From Neobacillus sp. OS1-2 (GTDB lineage: Bacteria; Bacillota; Bacilli; Bacillales; Cytobacillaceae): a stretch of 64,000 nucleotides of DNA. The stretch covers positions 3,624,001-3,688,000 of the forward strand of contig NZ_CP133265.1 of NCBI RefSeq assembly GCF_030915505.1, written 5' to 3'. Under the pieces are notes generated by a model. The model had not been told where the DNA came from. It ran no database searches and worked only from the letters and a program-made list of their open reading frames with translations. This document shows positions 48,910-57,566 of the stretch, piece by piece. How positions within the stretch are numbered: position 1 is the stretch's first letter; every line of letters begins with the position of its first letter. The position numbers and the translations under genes are program-made.

Positions 48910-49698
48910 TTGAAAAAAGAATGGTATTTGGAATATGAAATTCAGAAAAACCGTCCTGGTTTACTTGGCGACATCTCATCCTTACTAGGAATGCTTGCTA
49001 TCAATATTGTCACGATTAATGGTGTTGATGAGGGTAGACGAGGTCTCTTAATATTAGCAAAAGATGATGATCAAATTAAACGGCTTGAGTCAATTTTACA
49101 TACGATGGACACAATAAAATTAATCAAACTAAGAGAGCCTAAATTACGTGACAGACTTGCTGTCAGGCATGGTCGCTATATTCAAAGGGATGCGGATGAT
49201 AAAAAAACATTTCGTTTTGTAAGGGATGAACTTGGATTATTAGTCGATTTTATGGCAGAATTATTTAAGCAGGAGGGACACAAGCTTATTGGCATTCGTG
49301 GAATGCCTCGCGTCGGCAAAACAGAGTCACTAGTAGCAGCAAGTGTTTGTGCGAATAAGCGCTGGTTGTTTGTCTCATCTACCCTTTTAAAACAAACGAT
49401 CCGCAATCAACTGATTGAAGATGAGTATAACGAAAATAATCTGTTTATTCTTGATGGGATTGTTTCAACAAAACGGGCAAATGAGCGTCACTGGCAGCTG
49501 GTCCGGGAAATTATGCGCCTGCCATCAGTGAAGGTAATTGAGCATCCTGATATTTTCGTACAGAACTCTGAGTATACGCTAGATGATTTCGATTATATTA
49601 TTGAACTTAGAAATGACGCGGATGAAGAGATTACATACGAAGTTGTAGACCAGCACAATATGTTTTCTGGATCAGATTTTGGAGATTTTGATTTTTAA
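48910..49698 (+). CDS. ymfK: YmfK, DUF3388 protein with ACT-like and P-loop-like segments
   Basis: A 262-residue protein of the DUF3388 family. The N-terminal part (about 1-75) resembles an ACT domain (EIQKNRPGLLGDISSLLGML). A later GIRGMPRVGKTES (about residues 130-142) looks like a nucleotide-binding P-loop. I start at TTG 48910 by analogy with relatives (KKEWYLEYEIQ); an in-frame ATG at 48871 would add 13 hydrophobic residues and cannot be excluded. It precedes ymfM, as in B. subtilis. Function unknown. Confidence 0.8.
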   Translation: MKKEWYLEYEIQKNRPGLLGDISSLLGMLAINIVTINGVDEGRRGLLILAKDDDQIKRLESILHTMDTIKLIKLREPKLRDRLAVRHGRYIQRDADDKKTFRFVRDELGLLVDFMAELFKQEGHKLIGIRGMPRVGKTESLVAASVCANKRWLFVSSTLLKQTIRNQLIEDEYNENNLFILDGIVSTKRANERHWQLVREIMRLPSVKVIEHPDIFVQNSEYTLDDFDYIIELRNDADEEITYEVVDQHNMFSGSDFGDFDF

Positions 49699-49718
49699 TA
49701 AATTGGAAGGTGTTACAG

Positions 49719-50618
49719 TTGACTGAATTAGGGAATCGACTAAAAGAAGCCCGATTAGCCAAAGGATTAAGCTTAGATGATGTACAATCCATGACAAAAA
49801 TTCAAAAACGGTATTTAGTAGGAATTGAGGATGGTAACTATTCCAGTATGCCTGGGAATTTTTATGTGCGAGCCTTTATCAAGCAGTATGCGGAGTCATT
49901 GGAGCTGAATCCGGATGAAATTTTTGAAACCTATAAAACCGAAATACCAGCTTCCTATAATGATGATTTGCCGCAGCAATTATCAAGGGTCAAGACACAC
50001 AAAACCATCACAGAAGGAAATTCAAAGCTCTTTGATATTCTTCCGAAAGTTTTGATTGGTGTGTTTGTGATCGGCGTGGCTAGTCTTTTATATTACTTTT
50101 TAACAAACCATGCTAATTCTAATTCAAATGAAGCGGTTAAAAAGGACAATGAGCAGGTTAAAATTGAAAAAAACGAAAGCTTAGAAAAGGTTAAAGCGGA
50201 AGAAAAGGAAAAAACGAAAGACACAAAAAAAGAGGATCAGCCTGCGAAACAAGAAGAGGAAGAAACACCTGTTGTGGAAGCACCAAAGCAGGAGTTAACA
50301 GTAGTTCAAAGTGGTGGTACTAATTCCACCTATGATTTGAAAAATGCGGATAAATTTGTGGTGAAATTGGTTTCTAAAGGAAATACCTGGGTAAGCATTA
50401 AAAATGGAAAAGGGAAGACCTTTTTTCAAGGGACGCTTAAAACGGGAGCAACAGAAAGCCAAACGCAGGATTTATCTGGGGAAAGCACGGCCGTTATTAG
50501 AGTCGGAAACGCTGCGGATACTGACATATTTGTGAATGACCAACAGCTCGAGTATGCGATACCGGCGACAGCGAATGTTCAGAACATCACGATTCAATAT
50601 GTTCTGAAGAATGAATAG
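49719..50618 (+). CDS. ymfM: YmfM, RodZ-like membrane helix-turn-helix protein
   Basis: A 299-residue RodZ-type protein. An N-terminal Cro-like HTH (about 3-75, TELGNRLKEARLAKGLSLDDVQ) is followed by one membrane segment (about 108-130), a Lys/Glu-rich linker and a C-terminal extracellular DUF4115 beta domain. RodZ links MreB to the wall elongation machinery. I start at TTG 49719 after GGAAGGTG; GTG 49710 overlaps the ribosome binding site. It lies just before pgsA. Confidence 0.9.
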   Translation: MTELGNRLKEARLAKGLSLDDVQSMTKIQKRYLVGIEDGNYSSMPGNFYVRAFIKQYAESLELNPDEIFETYKTEIPASYNDDLPQQLSRVKTHKTITEGNSKLFDILPKVLIGVFVIGVASLLYYFLTNHANSNSNEAVKKDNEQVKIEKNESLEKVKAEEKEKTKDTKKEDQPAKQEEEETPVVEAPKQELTVVQSGGTNSTYDLKNADKFVVKLVSKGNTWVSIKNGKGKTFFQGTLKTGATESQTQDLSGESTAVIRVGNAADTDIFVNDQQLEYAIPATANVQNITIQYVLKNE

Positions 50619-50643
50619 TCATCTGTTGATGGCTATTTTTCAC
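50612..50643 (+). terminator. Weak intrinsic terminator after ymfM
   Basis: AATAGTCATC / GATGGCTATT (one wobble) with a TGTT loop and a TTT tail; the stem overlaps the ymfM stop. Confidence 0.6.
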
Positions 50644-50669
50644 TTTCAATCATTACTTGGAGGGAAATT

Positions 50670-51254
50670 ATGAATATTCCAAATCGAATTACCGTATCCA
50701 GAATATTATTAATTCCGATATTCTTGATTATTATGTTAGCCCCTTTTGATTGGGGGACAATTAGTCTTATAGGGGCCGATATGCCAGTTACCCATTTTGT
50801 CGGCGCACTTATTTTTATCTTGGCATCAACAACTGATTGGGTTGATGGATACTATGCCCGCAGGTTTAATCTTGTCACCAATATGGGGAAATTTCTTGAT
50901 CCACTTGCTGACAAATTACTTGTCTCGGCTGCACTAATAGTCCTTGTAGAAATGAATGATATATATGCACCCTCATGGATTGTGATTATCATCATCAGCA
51001 GGGAGTTTGCTGTAACAGGCCTCCGCCTCTTACTTGCCGGAGAAGGTGAGGTCGTTGCGGCAAATATGCTTGGTAAAATAAAGACATGGGCGCAAATCGT
51101 CGCCATTTCATCCTTATTGTTACATAATATTATTTTTGCCTTGATTCCATTCCGTTTTGATATTGTCGCGTTATGGGTGGCGTTGATTTTTACAATTTGG
51201 TCCGGCTGGGATTATTTTGCGAAAAATAGTCATGTGTTAAAAAATTCAAAATAA
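50670..51254 (+). CDS. pgsA: CDP-diacylglycerol-glycerol-3-phosphate 3-phosphatidyltransferase
   Basis: A 194-residue membrane enzyme committing CDP-diacylglycerol to phosphatidylglycerol. The CDP-alcohol phosphotransferase signature is present: STTDWVDGYYARRF then NMGKFLDPLADK (about 50-77). Several hydrophobic segments surround it. The ATG follows TTGGAGGGAAATT. It uses the product of CdsA, encoded earlier in the window. Confidence 0.96.
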   Translation: MNIPNRITVSRILLIPIFLIIMLAPFDWGTISLIGADMPVTHFVGALIFILASTTDWVDGYYARRFNLVTNMGKFLDPLADKLLVSAALIVLVEMNDIYAPSWIVIIIISREFAVTGLRLLLAGEGEVVAANMLGKIKTWAQIVAISSLLLHNIIFALIPFRFDIVALWVALIFTIWSGWDYFAKNSHVLKNSK

Positions 51255-51284
51255 GATGTACAGTGTTTACTAAGGGGTGACATA

Positions 51285-52541
51285 ATGAAAAATGCAGAGA
51301 TTATTGCTGTCGGTTCAGAATTATTACTGGGTCAAATTGTTAACACGAATGCCCGCTTTATTTCACAGCAATTAGCCGGACTTGGTATTAATGTATTTTA
51401 TCATACGGTAGTAGGCGATAACCCTGACCGACTAAAGGCAGCGATTGAAGTTGCAGAGAACCGTTCGAACATGATTATCTTTACTGGCGGTCTTGGGCCG
51501 ACAAAGGATGATTTGACGAAGGAAACGATTGCCCGACACATCGGAAAAGAACTGGTTATGGACCAAACAGCATTAGACTCAATAGAGCTGTATTTCAAGC
51601 GGACAAACCGTGTAATGACGGAAAATAATCGCAAACAGGCACTTGTATTAGCAGGGTCACTTATTCTCCCAAATGATCATGGGATGGCACCAGGAATGGT
51701 TCTAGAAAGTAACAGCCACGTCTATGTGCTTTTACCTGGACCACCCAAGGAAATGGAACCGATGTTTCTTCGATATGGGTGTCAGGCACTTGCTTCAAAA
51801 AATGAATCGAATGAGAAAATTGTCTCGAGGGTGTTACGATTTTTTGGTATTGGCGAGGCAGCATTGGAAACGGAAATTATCGATTTAATTGATGCACAAA
51901 GTAATCCTACGATTGCGCCGCTCGCAGGCGATGGAGAGGTTACCTTAAGACTGACAGCTAAACATGTCGATGAAGCGGCAGCGCATACTATGCTGGACGA
52001 AGTGGAAAAGACGATAAAACAACGGGTCGGGAATTTTTTATATGGATATGACAACACCTCTCTTTTGGCAGAAATAACGAAATGTTTAAAAGAAAGAAAC
52101 CTAACGATTACGGCCGCCGAGAGTTTAACAGGGGGACTGTTCCAAAAAGAGTTAACCTCGATTGCCGGGTCGAGTTCGATATTTAAAGGCGGGATTGTTT
52201 GCTATTCGAATGAAGCAAAACAGCGTGTATTGCAGGTGAAACCGGAAACGCTTGAAAAATATGGTGCTGTGAGTGAACAGTGTGCAAAAGAGCTCGCTGA
52301 AAATGCTGCCAGGCTGTTGGAGAGTGATATTGGGATTAGCTTTACCGGTGTAGCAGGGCCTGATGAGCTGGAAGGCAAGCCAGTCGGTACAGTTTATATT
52401 GGAATTGCTATAAAAGGAAAACCGACAGTGGTTGAAAAAATGATCCTTGCGGGAACGAGGGAAGCAAACCGGAACCGAGCAGTTAAATTCGGCTGTTATT
52501 TTATCCTGCGTCATTTAAAAGAATCACAGAATACTAAATAG
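51285..52541 (+). CDS. cinA: CinA, competence/damage-inducible protein (nicotinamide-nucleotide amidase type)
   Basis: A 418-residue two-domain protein. The N-terminal MoaB/MogA-like domain contains [17 protein letters not shown] (about 66-82). The C-terminal CinA domain has [18 protein letters not shown] and [22 protein letters not shown]. Homologues hydrolyse NMN or ADP-ribose. It precedes recA, the conserved cinA-recA arrangement, but a terminator and promoter separate the two here. Confidence 0.95.
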   Translation: MKNAEIIAVGSELLLGQIVNTNARFISQQLAGLGINVFYHTVVGDNPDRLKAAIEVAENRSNMIIFTGGLGPTKDDLTKETIARHIGKELVMDQTALDSIELYFKRTNRVMTENNRKQALVLAGSLILPNDHGMAPGMVLESNSHVYVLLPGPPKEMEPMFLRYGCQALASKNESNEKIVSRVLRFFGIGEAALETEIIDLIDAQSNPTIAPLAGDGEVTLRLTAKHVDEAAAHTMLDEVEKTIKQRVGNFLYGYDNTSLLAEITKCLKERNLTITAAESLTGGLFQKELTSIAGSSSIFKGGIVCYSNEAKQRVLQVKPETLEKYGAVSEQCAKELAENAARLLESDIGISFTGVAGPDELEGKPVGTVYIGIAIKGKPTVVEKMILAGTREANRNRAVKFGCYFILRHLKESQNTK

Positions 52542-52560
52542 TGTTCTGTGATTTTTTTGT
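52522..52560 (+). terminator. Intrinsic terminator overlapping the cinA end
   Basis: AATCACAGAATAC (52522-52534) and GTGTTCTGTGATT (52541-52553) form a long stem, followed by TTTTT. The left arm lies inside the last cinA codons. Confidence 0.88.
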
Positions 52561-52721
52561 TTAATATAAAAATTATTATATGAATTGAATTTTCAAATTA
52601 AGGAAGATATATTGCTTTTTGAAGGAGAATCTGGAGAGAAAAAACAAATATGAGGTGAATAAGCCTCTTATCACAGTATATATTGTTTAAAAAATAACAG
52701 AATAAATGTTCGACTTTTTAC

Positions 52722-52750
52722 TCGACAAATACCATAAAAAAGGTTATATT
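52722..52750 (+). promoter_or_regulatory. Sigma-A promoter candidate for recA
   Basis: TCGACA (52722-52727), 17-base spacer and TATATT (52745-52750), 65 bases upstream of recA. I see no complete LexA box (GAAC-N4-GTTC) nearby, only a GTTCG half-site at about 52709. Confidence 0.55.
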
Positions 52751-52814
52751 GTTTATAGGTATTTAATAGATTGTGGCAATAAGCGAGTGTTTATATATAA
52801 GGAGGAAATTATTC

Positions 52815-53855
52815 GTGAGTGATCGTAAAGCGGCCTTAGAAATGGCGTTAAAGCAAATAGAAAAGCAATTCGGTAAAGGTTCCGTCATGAAGATGGGAGA
52901 GAAAACAGATACCAAGATATTAACGAGTCCGAGTGGCTCATTAGCACTTGATGCAGCACTTGGGGTGGGCGGATATCCTAGAGGCAGAATTATCGAGGTT
53001 TATGGTCCTGAGAGTTCTGGTAAAACAACAGTTGCCTTGCATGCGATAGCTGAAGTCCAAGCGAATGGGGGACAAGCAGCATTTATCGATGCTGAGCATG
53101 CCCTTGACCCGGCATATGCCCAAAAATTAGGTGTAAACATTGATGAATTATTGCTATCACAGCCTGATACCGGTGAACAGGCACTTGAAATCGCTGAAGC
53201 ATTAGTTCGAAGTGGCGCAATTGATATTATTGTAGTCGACTCAGTAGCAGCCTTAGTTCCAAAAGCGGAAATTGAAGGCGAAATGGGAGATTCTCACATG
53301 GGCTTACAAGCTCGTTTGATGTCGCAAGCACTGCGTAAATTATCTGGTGCAATCAACAAATCGAAGACCATTGCCATATTCATTAACCAAGTTCGTGAAA
53401 AAATTGGCGTTATGTTTGGAAACCCTGAGACAACTCCAGGTGGACGCGCATTAAAATTCTATTCAACTGTCCGTATTGAAGTACGCCGTGCAGAGGCGTT
53501 AAAACAGGGCACTGATATTGTGGGTAATAAGACGAAGATTAAAATAGTTAAGAATAAAGTCGCTCCTCCTTTCCGTACTGCAGAGGTAGATATTATGTAT
53601 GGTGAGGGAATTTCTAAAGAAGGCGAGACCATTGATCTCGGCTCAGAGTTAGATATTGTTGAAAAGAGCGGGTCATGGTACTCCTACAATGGTGAAAGAT
53701 TAGGCCAAGGCCGCGAGAATGCAAAGCTTTTCTTAAGGGAAAACCCAGATATTCGTCTCGAAATTTCAGGGAAAATCCGTGAGCATTATGGTTTAGATAG
53801 TGAAAAATTTGTCACTGAGAAAGACGATGATGAACAATTTGAATTAATAGACTAG
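52815..53855 (+). CDS. recA: RecA recombinase
   Basis: A 346-residue strand-exchange protein that also triggers LexA self-cleavage. The Walker A motif GPESSGKT is at about 64-71, followed by [10 protein letters not shown], the L1/L2 DNA-binding loops ([37 protein letters not shown]) and an acidic C-terminal tail. It starts with GTG at 52815 after AAGGAGGAAATTATTC, giving [14 protein letters not shown] as in relatives; the longer in-frame extension has no ribosome binding site. A strong terminator follows. Confidence 0.98.
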   Translation: MSDRKAALEMALKQIEKQFGKGSVMKMGEKTDTKILTSPSGSLALDAALGVGGYPRGRIIEVYGPESSGKTTVALHAIAEVQANGGQAAFIDAEHALDPAYAQKLGVNIDELLLSQPDTGEQALEIAEALVRSGAIDIIVVDSVAALVPKAEIEGEMGDSHMGLQARLMSQALRKLSGAINKSKTIAIFINQVREKIGVMFGNPETTPGGRALKFYSTVRIEVRRAEALKQGTDIVGNKTKIKIVKNKVAPPFRTAEVDIMYGEGISKEGETIDLGSELDIVEKSGSWYSYNGERLGQGRENAKLFLRENPDIRLEISGKIREHYGLDSEKFVTEKDDDEQFELID

Positions 53856-53862
53856 AGGAGGA

Positions 53863-53900
53863 GAGGAGCAAAACTGAATAAAGTTTTGCTCCTTTTTTTA
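53863..53900 (+). terminator. Intrinsic terminator of recA
   Basis: GGAGCAAAACT (53865-53875) pairs perfectly with AGTTTTGCTCC (53882-53892), followed by TTTTTTT. Confidence 0.92.
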
Positions 53901-54007
53901 TAATGTATTTCTTTTATATTATTCATGAAATAATATTTGTTTTTCACTTTATGACAGCCAATTGATGTCAAATTCTAGATATTTCACCATGCCGATTAGA
54001 CAAAACC

Positions 54008-54036
54008 TTGACAATAAATATCCCCACCTTTACAAT
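54008..54036 (+). promoter_or_regulatory. Sigma-A promoter of rny
   Basis: A consensus TTGACA (54008-54013), 17-base spacer and TACAAT (54031-54036). It lies about 135 bases upstream of rny in the 317-base recA-rny gap, which otherwise holds the recA terminator at its left end and a long untranslated leader. pbpX, found here in B. subtilis, is absent. Confidence 0.8.
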
Positions 54037-54172
54037 TAACATGTATATTTTACATTTTTGGAAATATTACAATGCGAAAAGCCTTGGTGCTTGCTGTATG
54101 TTGAGTCTAAACAATGTACATGCCGACACTTGAAAAATGTTACAAAAGTTCATAGCAAGAGGAGGTGTAACG

Positions 54173-55732
54173 ATGGACCCTATTACAATCATCTCCATTT
54201 TGCTTGGCCTTATCGTCGGTGCCGTTGTTGGCTATTTTGTTCATAAATCCATTGCTGAAGCAAAAGTAGCAGGTGCAAAGAATGCTGCAGAGCAGATTCT
54301 TGAAGATGCAAAACGTGATGCTGATTCCTTGAAAAAAGAAGCTTTGCTAGAAGCAAAGGATGAAATTCACAAGCTTCGAACAGAAGCTGAACGTGAGGTT
54401 CGTGAACGAAGAAATGAAATGCAAAAACAAGAAAACCGTTTACTGCAAAGAGAAGAGAATTTAGATCGAAAAGAGGAAACGTTAAACAAGCGTGAAAATC
54501 TTTTAGAAAAGAAGGATGATTCTCTAAATCAAAGACAACAGCATATTGAAGAGATGGAAAGCAAAGTGGACGAGTTGGTACGAAAACAACAGACTGAACT
54601 CGAACGAATTTCGAGCTTAACGCGCGAGGAAGCAAAAACGATCATTATTGACAGAATGGAGCAAGAGCTAACCCATGACACGGCAATAATGATTAAGGAA
54701 AGCGAAAATCGGGCGAAGGAAGAAGCTGACAAGAAAGCAAAAGAAATACTTTCGTTAGCAATCCAGCGTTGCGCTGCTGACCATGTTGCGGAAACGACAG
54801 TTTCTGTCGTCAACCTGCCAAATGACGAAATGAAGGGCCGGATCATTGGCCGTGAAGGACGAAACATCCGTACGCTTGAAACGTTAACGGGAATTGATTT
54901 AATCATTGATGATACTCCTGAAGCAGTTATTCTATCAGGCTTTGACCCTATTCGTCGAGAAACGGCACGCTTAGCACTTGAGAAATTAGTTCAAGATGGA
55001 CGAATTCATCCGGCACGAATTGAGGAAATGGTAGAAAAATCTCGTCGGGAAGTTGATGAGTATATTCGTGAAGTTGGTGAGCAAACCACCTTTGAAGTGG
55101 GTGTTCATGGACTCCATCCGGATCTAATTAAGATTCTTGGTCGTTTAAGGTTCCGTACGAGCTACGGGCAAAACGTCTTAAAACATTCAATGGAAGTGGC
55201 ACAGCTTTCCGGATTACTTGCCGCTGAACTTGGTCAAGATGAAACCCTTGCACGTCGTGCAGGCCTGCTTCATGACATTGGTAAAGCTATCGACCATGAG
55301 GTGGAAGGCAGCCATGTCGAAATCGGGGTAGAACTTGCAACGAAATATAAAGAACATCCAGTGGTAATCAATAGTATTGCCTCGCATCATGGCGATACGG
55401 AGCCAACATCAATTATTGCTGTACTCGTTGCTGCTGCTGATGCTTTATCAGCCGCAAGACCAGGTGCACGTAGTGAGACACTTGAGAACTACATCCGACG
55501 TCTTGAAAAGCTTGAGGAGATTTCCGAGTCATATGAAGGTGTTGAGAAATCCTTCGCCATTCAAGCAGGTCGTGAAGTCCGAATCATTGTAAGGCCGGAT
55601 GCAGTAGATGATCTTGCAGCACATCGATTAGCGCGCGATATTCGCAAGCGGATTGAGGAAGAACTTGATTATCCAGGACACATTAAAGTGACAGTAATCC
55701 GTGAAACACGGGCTGTAGAATATGCGAAATAA
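54173..55732 (+). CDS. rny: Ribonuclease Y
   Basis: A 519-residue membrane-anchored endoribonuclease that starts bulk mRNA decay. One N-terminal membrane segment (about 4-25) is followed by a long coiled coil (about 30-200), a KH domain ([18 protein letters not shown]) and an HD domain with the catalytic HDIGKA (about 368). The ATG at 54173 follows GAGGAGGTGTAACG; the upstream in-frame ATG at 54137 lacks one. It is followed by ymdB, the conserved pair. Confidence 0.97.
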   Translation: MDPITIISILLGLIVGAVVGYFVHKSIAEAKVAGAKNAAEQILEDAKRDADSLKKEALLEAKDEIHKLRTEAEREVRERRNEMQKQENRLLQREENLDRKEETLNKRENLLEKKDDSLNQRQQHIEEMESKVDELVRKQQTELERISSLTREEAKTIIIDRMEQELTHDTAIMIKESENRAKEEADKKAKEILSLAIQRCAADHVAETTVSVVNLPNDEMKGRIIGREGRNIRTLETLTGIDLIIDDTPEAVILSGFDPIRRETARLALEKLVQDGRIHPARIEEMVEKSRREVDEYIREVGEQTTFEVGVHGLHPDLIKILGRLRFRTSYGQNVLKHSMEVAQLSGLLAAELGQDETLARRAGLLHDIGKAIDHEVEGSHVEIGVELATKYKEHPVVINSIASHHGDTEPTSIIAVLVAAADALSAARPGARSETLENYIRRLEKLEEISESYEGVEKSFAIQAGREVRIIVRPDAVDDLAAHRLARDIRKRIEEELDYPGHIKVTVIRETRAVEYAK

Positions 55733-55762
55733 AGCGGTGCACATGCACCGCTTTATTTATTA
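55730..55762 (+). terminator. Intrinsic terminator after rny
   Basis: AAAGCGGTGC (55731-55740) and GCACCGCTTT (55745-55754) form a perfect 10-base stem overlapping the stop codon; the tail is only moderately T-rich. Confidence 0.75.
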
Positions 55763-55822
55763 GAAATGTGTGAACGTGATACGATTTTAACTATTACAAT
55801 TGGGATTGAGGAAAGGGAAAAA

Positions 55823-56620
55823 ATGAATCTACTTTTTATCGGCGATGTTGTCGGCTCACCTGGTCGAGACATGGTAAAGGAATATCTACCAAAATTAAAA
55901 GAAAAATATCGCCCGCACTTTACCATTATCAATGGTGAAAATGCAGCTGGGGGCAGGGGAATTACGGAGAAAATTTATCGGGAATTTTTAGGTAACGGGG
56001 CACAGGCGATCACCCTTGGAAATCATGCCTGGGATAATCGAGAAATATTTGAGTTTATCGAAACAGCAAAAAATCTGGTCCGTCCTGCAAATTTTCCTGA
56101 AGGGACGCCTGGAAAAGGGATAGCATTTTTTAAAGTGAATGAGTTAGAAGTAGCTGTCATTAATCTCCAAGGTCGGACATTTATGGCTCCACTAGATTGC
56201 CCATTTAGAAAAGCCGAGGAATTAGTCGAGATAGCGAGGGAAAGAACACCGTTTATTTTTGTAGATTTTCATGCAGAAGTGACAAGTGAAAAACAAGCAA
56301 TGGGTTGGTTTTTGGACGGCAGGGTATCTGCAGTCATAGGGACACACACACATGTTCAAACAGCCGATAATCGAGTCCTCCCAGGAGGAACCGGTTATTT
56401 ATCTGACGTGGGTATGACAGGCCCATATGACGGCATTTTAGGGATGGAGAGGGAAGCGGTTCTTAAGAAGTTCCAAACAAGCATGCCTGTTCGTTTTGAA
56501 GTACCAAAATCAGAACGCAACCAACTGAGTGCAATTTATATGGAACTAGACAGAAAAAGTGGTCTGTGCAAAAAACTCGACCGTATATTAATAAATGATG
56601 ATCATCCATTTTATAGCTAA
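55823..56620 (+). CDS. ymdB: YmdB, metallophosphodiesterase (2',3'-cyclic nucleotide type)
   Basis: A 265-residue calcineurin-like phosphodiesterase that in B. subtilis hydrolyses cyclic nucleotides and influences biofilm versus motility choice. Metal ligands are visible in FIGDVVGSPGRD (Asp8), INGENAAGG, LGNHAWDN, VDFHAEVTSEK and GTHTHVQTAD. I start at ATG 55823 after GAAAGGG, giving MNLLFIGDVVG and the family length. A terminator with a TTC loop follows. Confidence 0.95.
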   Translation: MNLLFIGDVVGSPGRDMVKEYLPKLKEKYRPHFTIINGENAAGGRGITEKIYREFLGNGAQAITLGNHAWDNREIFEFIETAKNLVRPANFPEGTPGKGIAFFKVNELEVAVINLQGRTFMAPLDCPFRKAEELVEIARERTPFIFVDFHAEVTSEKQAMGWFLDGRVSAVIGTHTHVQTADNRVLPGGTGYLSDVGMTGPYDGILGMEREAVLKKFQTSMPVRFEVPKSERNQLSAIYMELDRKSGLCKKLDRILINDDHPFYS

Positions 56621-56622
56621 GT

Positions 56623-56647
56623 GAAAACTCCCTTCGGGAGTTTTTTC
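56623..56647 (+). terminator. Intrinsic terminator after ymdB
   Basis: AAAACTCCC / GGGAGTTTT with a short TTC loop, followed by TT. Confidence 0.88.
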
Positions 56648-56708
56648 TAATTTATGAATTGTTAGCACCAGCATACCTAAGTACTTCCGTTTTTCTTTTT
56701 TTGTCCAA

Positions 56709-56738
56709 GCTGGAATATGTCTTTTGGCAATTGAATAT
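56709..56738 (+). promoter_or_regulatory. Sigma-H promoter candidate for spoVS
   Basis: GCTGGAATA (56709-56717), a 12-base spacer and ATTGAATAT (56730-56738) match the sigma-H consensus RNAGGAWWW-N11/12-RNNGAATWW with one mismatch. It lies about 80 bases upstream of spoVS, which is sigma-H-dependent in B. subtilis. Confidence 0.65.
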
Positions 56739-56820
56739 AGTAGCAGTGGAATGTTATAACCTGATTGGTTCATGAAACTGCTCATGCGGGATCGGGATTT
56801 TCTAGGGAGGAGCTAGGGGA

Positions 56821-57081
56821 ATGGAAATATTAAAAGTTTCAGCAAAATCTAATCCTAATTCTGTAGCTGGTGCACTCGCCGGAGTTCTGCGTGAAAGAGG
56901 TGCAGCGGAGATACAGGCTATTGGTGCGGGTGCATTAAATCAAGCCGTTAAGGCAGTAGCGATTGCAAGAGGATTTGTAGCACCTAGCGGAGTTGATTTG
57001 ATCTGTATCCCTGCGTTTACCGATATTTTAATTGACGGGGAAGAACGCACAGCTATTAAACTAATCGTAGAGCCGCGTTGA
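56821..57081 (+). CDS. spoVS: Stage V sporulation protein S
   Basis: An 86-residue protein with an Alba-like fold, extremely conserved in spore formers: MEILKVSAKSNPNSVAGALAG, then AVAIARGFVAPSGVDLICIPAF. It is needed for progression to stage V (coat and cortex) and affects septation. The ATG follows GGGAGGAGCTAGGGGA. It is preceded by a sigma-H-like promoter and followed by its own terminator, so it is a single-gene unit. Confidence 0.97.
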   Translation: MEILKVSAKSNPNSVAGALAGVLRERGAAEIQAIGAGALNQAVKAVAIARGFVAPSGVDLICIPAFTDILIDGEERTAIKLIVEPR

Positions 57082-57130
57082 AAGAGATAGACTCTTTTCC
57101 AGCAGGCTAGATAAAGAAATACCTTATTTT

Positions 57131-57166
57131 TTAAACTGCTTGTTATTTTTACAAGCGGTTTTTTGT
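57131..57166 (+). terminator. Intrinsic terminator after spoVS
   Basis: AAACTGCTTGT (57133-57143) pairs with ACAAGCGGTTT (57151-57161), one wobble, followed by TTT. Confidence 0.85.
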
Positions 57167-57415
57167 TATGTTACATATTAAATTGGGGTCTATATATTAT
57201 AAAAATATTATTCTGATATACAATAAAATATATGAAAAAACAAGGGTTAATTCTCAATAAGAGAGGTAAATACTGTTAAAGTGGGGGATTTGGCCAAATA
57301 TTTATTTTGTTTTTTTATGAAAGGAAATATCAATTTTTTAATAATAAAAAAATATTCATATTTTAGACAATATTTCTCACCAAAGGGTTGCATTTTTTAG
57401 TGCATAGGTCTAGAA

Positions 57416-57430
57416 TTGTAAGCGTTTAGT
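57416..57430 (+). promoter_or_regulatory. cre-like site upstream of korAB
   Basis: TTGTAAGCGTTTAGT matches the CcpA cre pattern with one mismatch. A TGCTACACT extended -10 candidate lies at 57506-57514. The 485-base spoVS-korA gap is AT-rich and otherwise holds only the spoVS terminator; I see no gene in it. Confidence 0.45.
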
Positions 57431-57566
57431 ACATATCCTTTGTTCAGTTTCTTTTGGTCTTTAAAGCAATAAAAAGGCCGATTTTTAGTGAATTACTAGG
57501 ATAAGTGCTACACTAATAAATGATTTAATCTACTGATTTTTTACATATCCAAAGGGGTGTAAGGAA

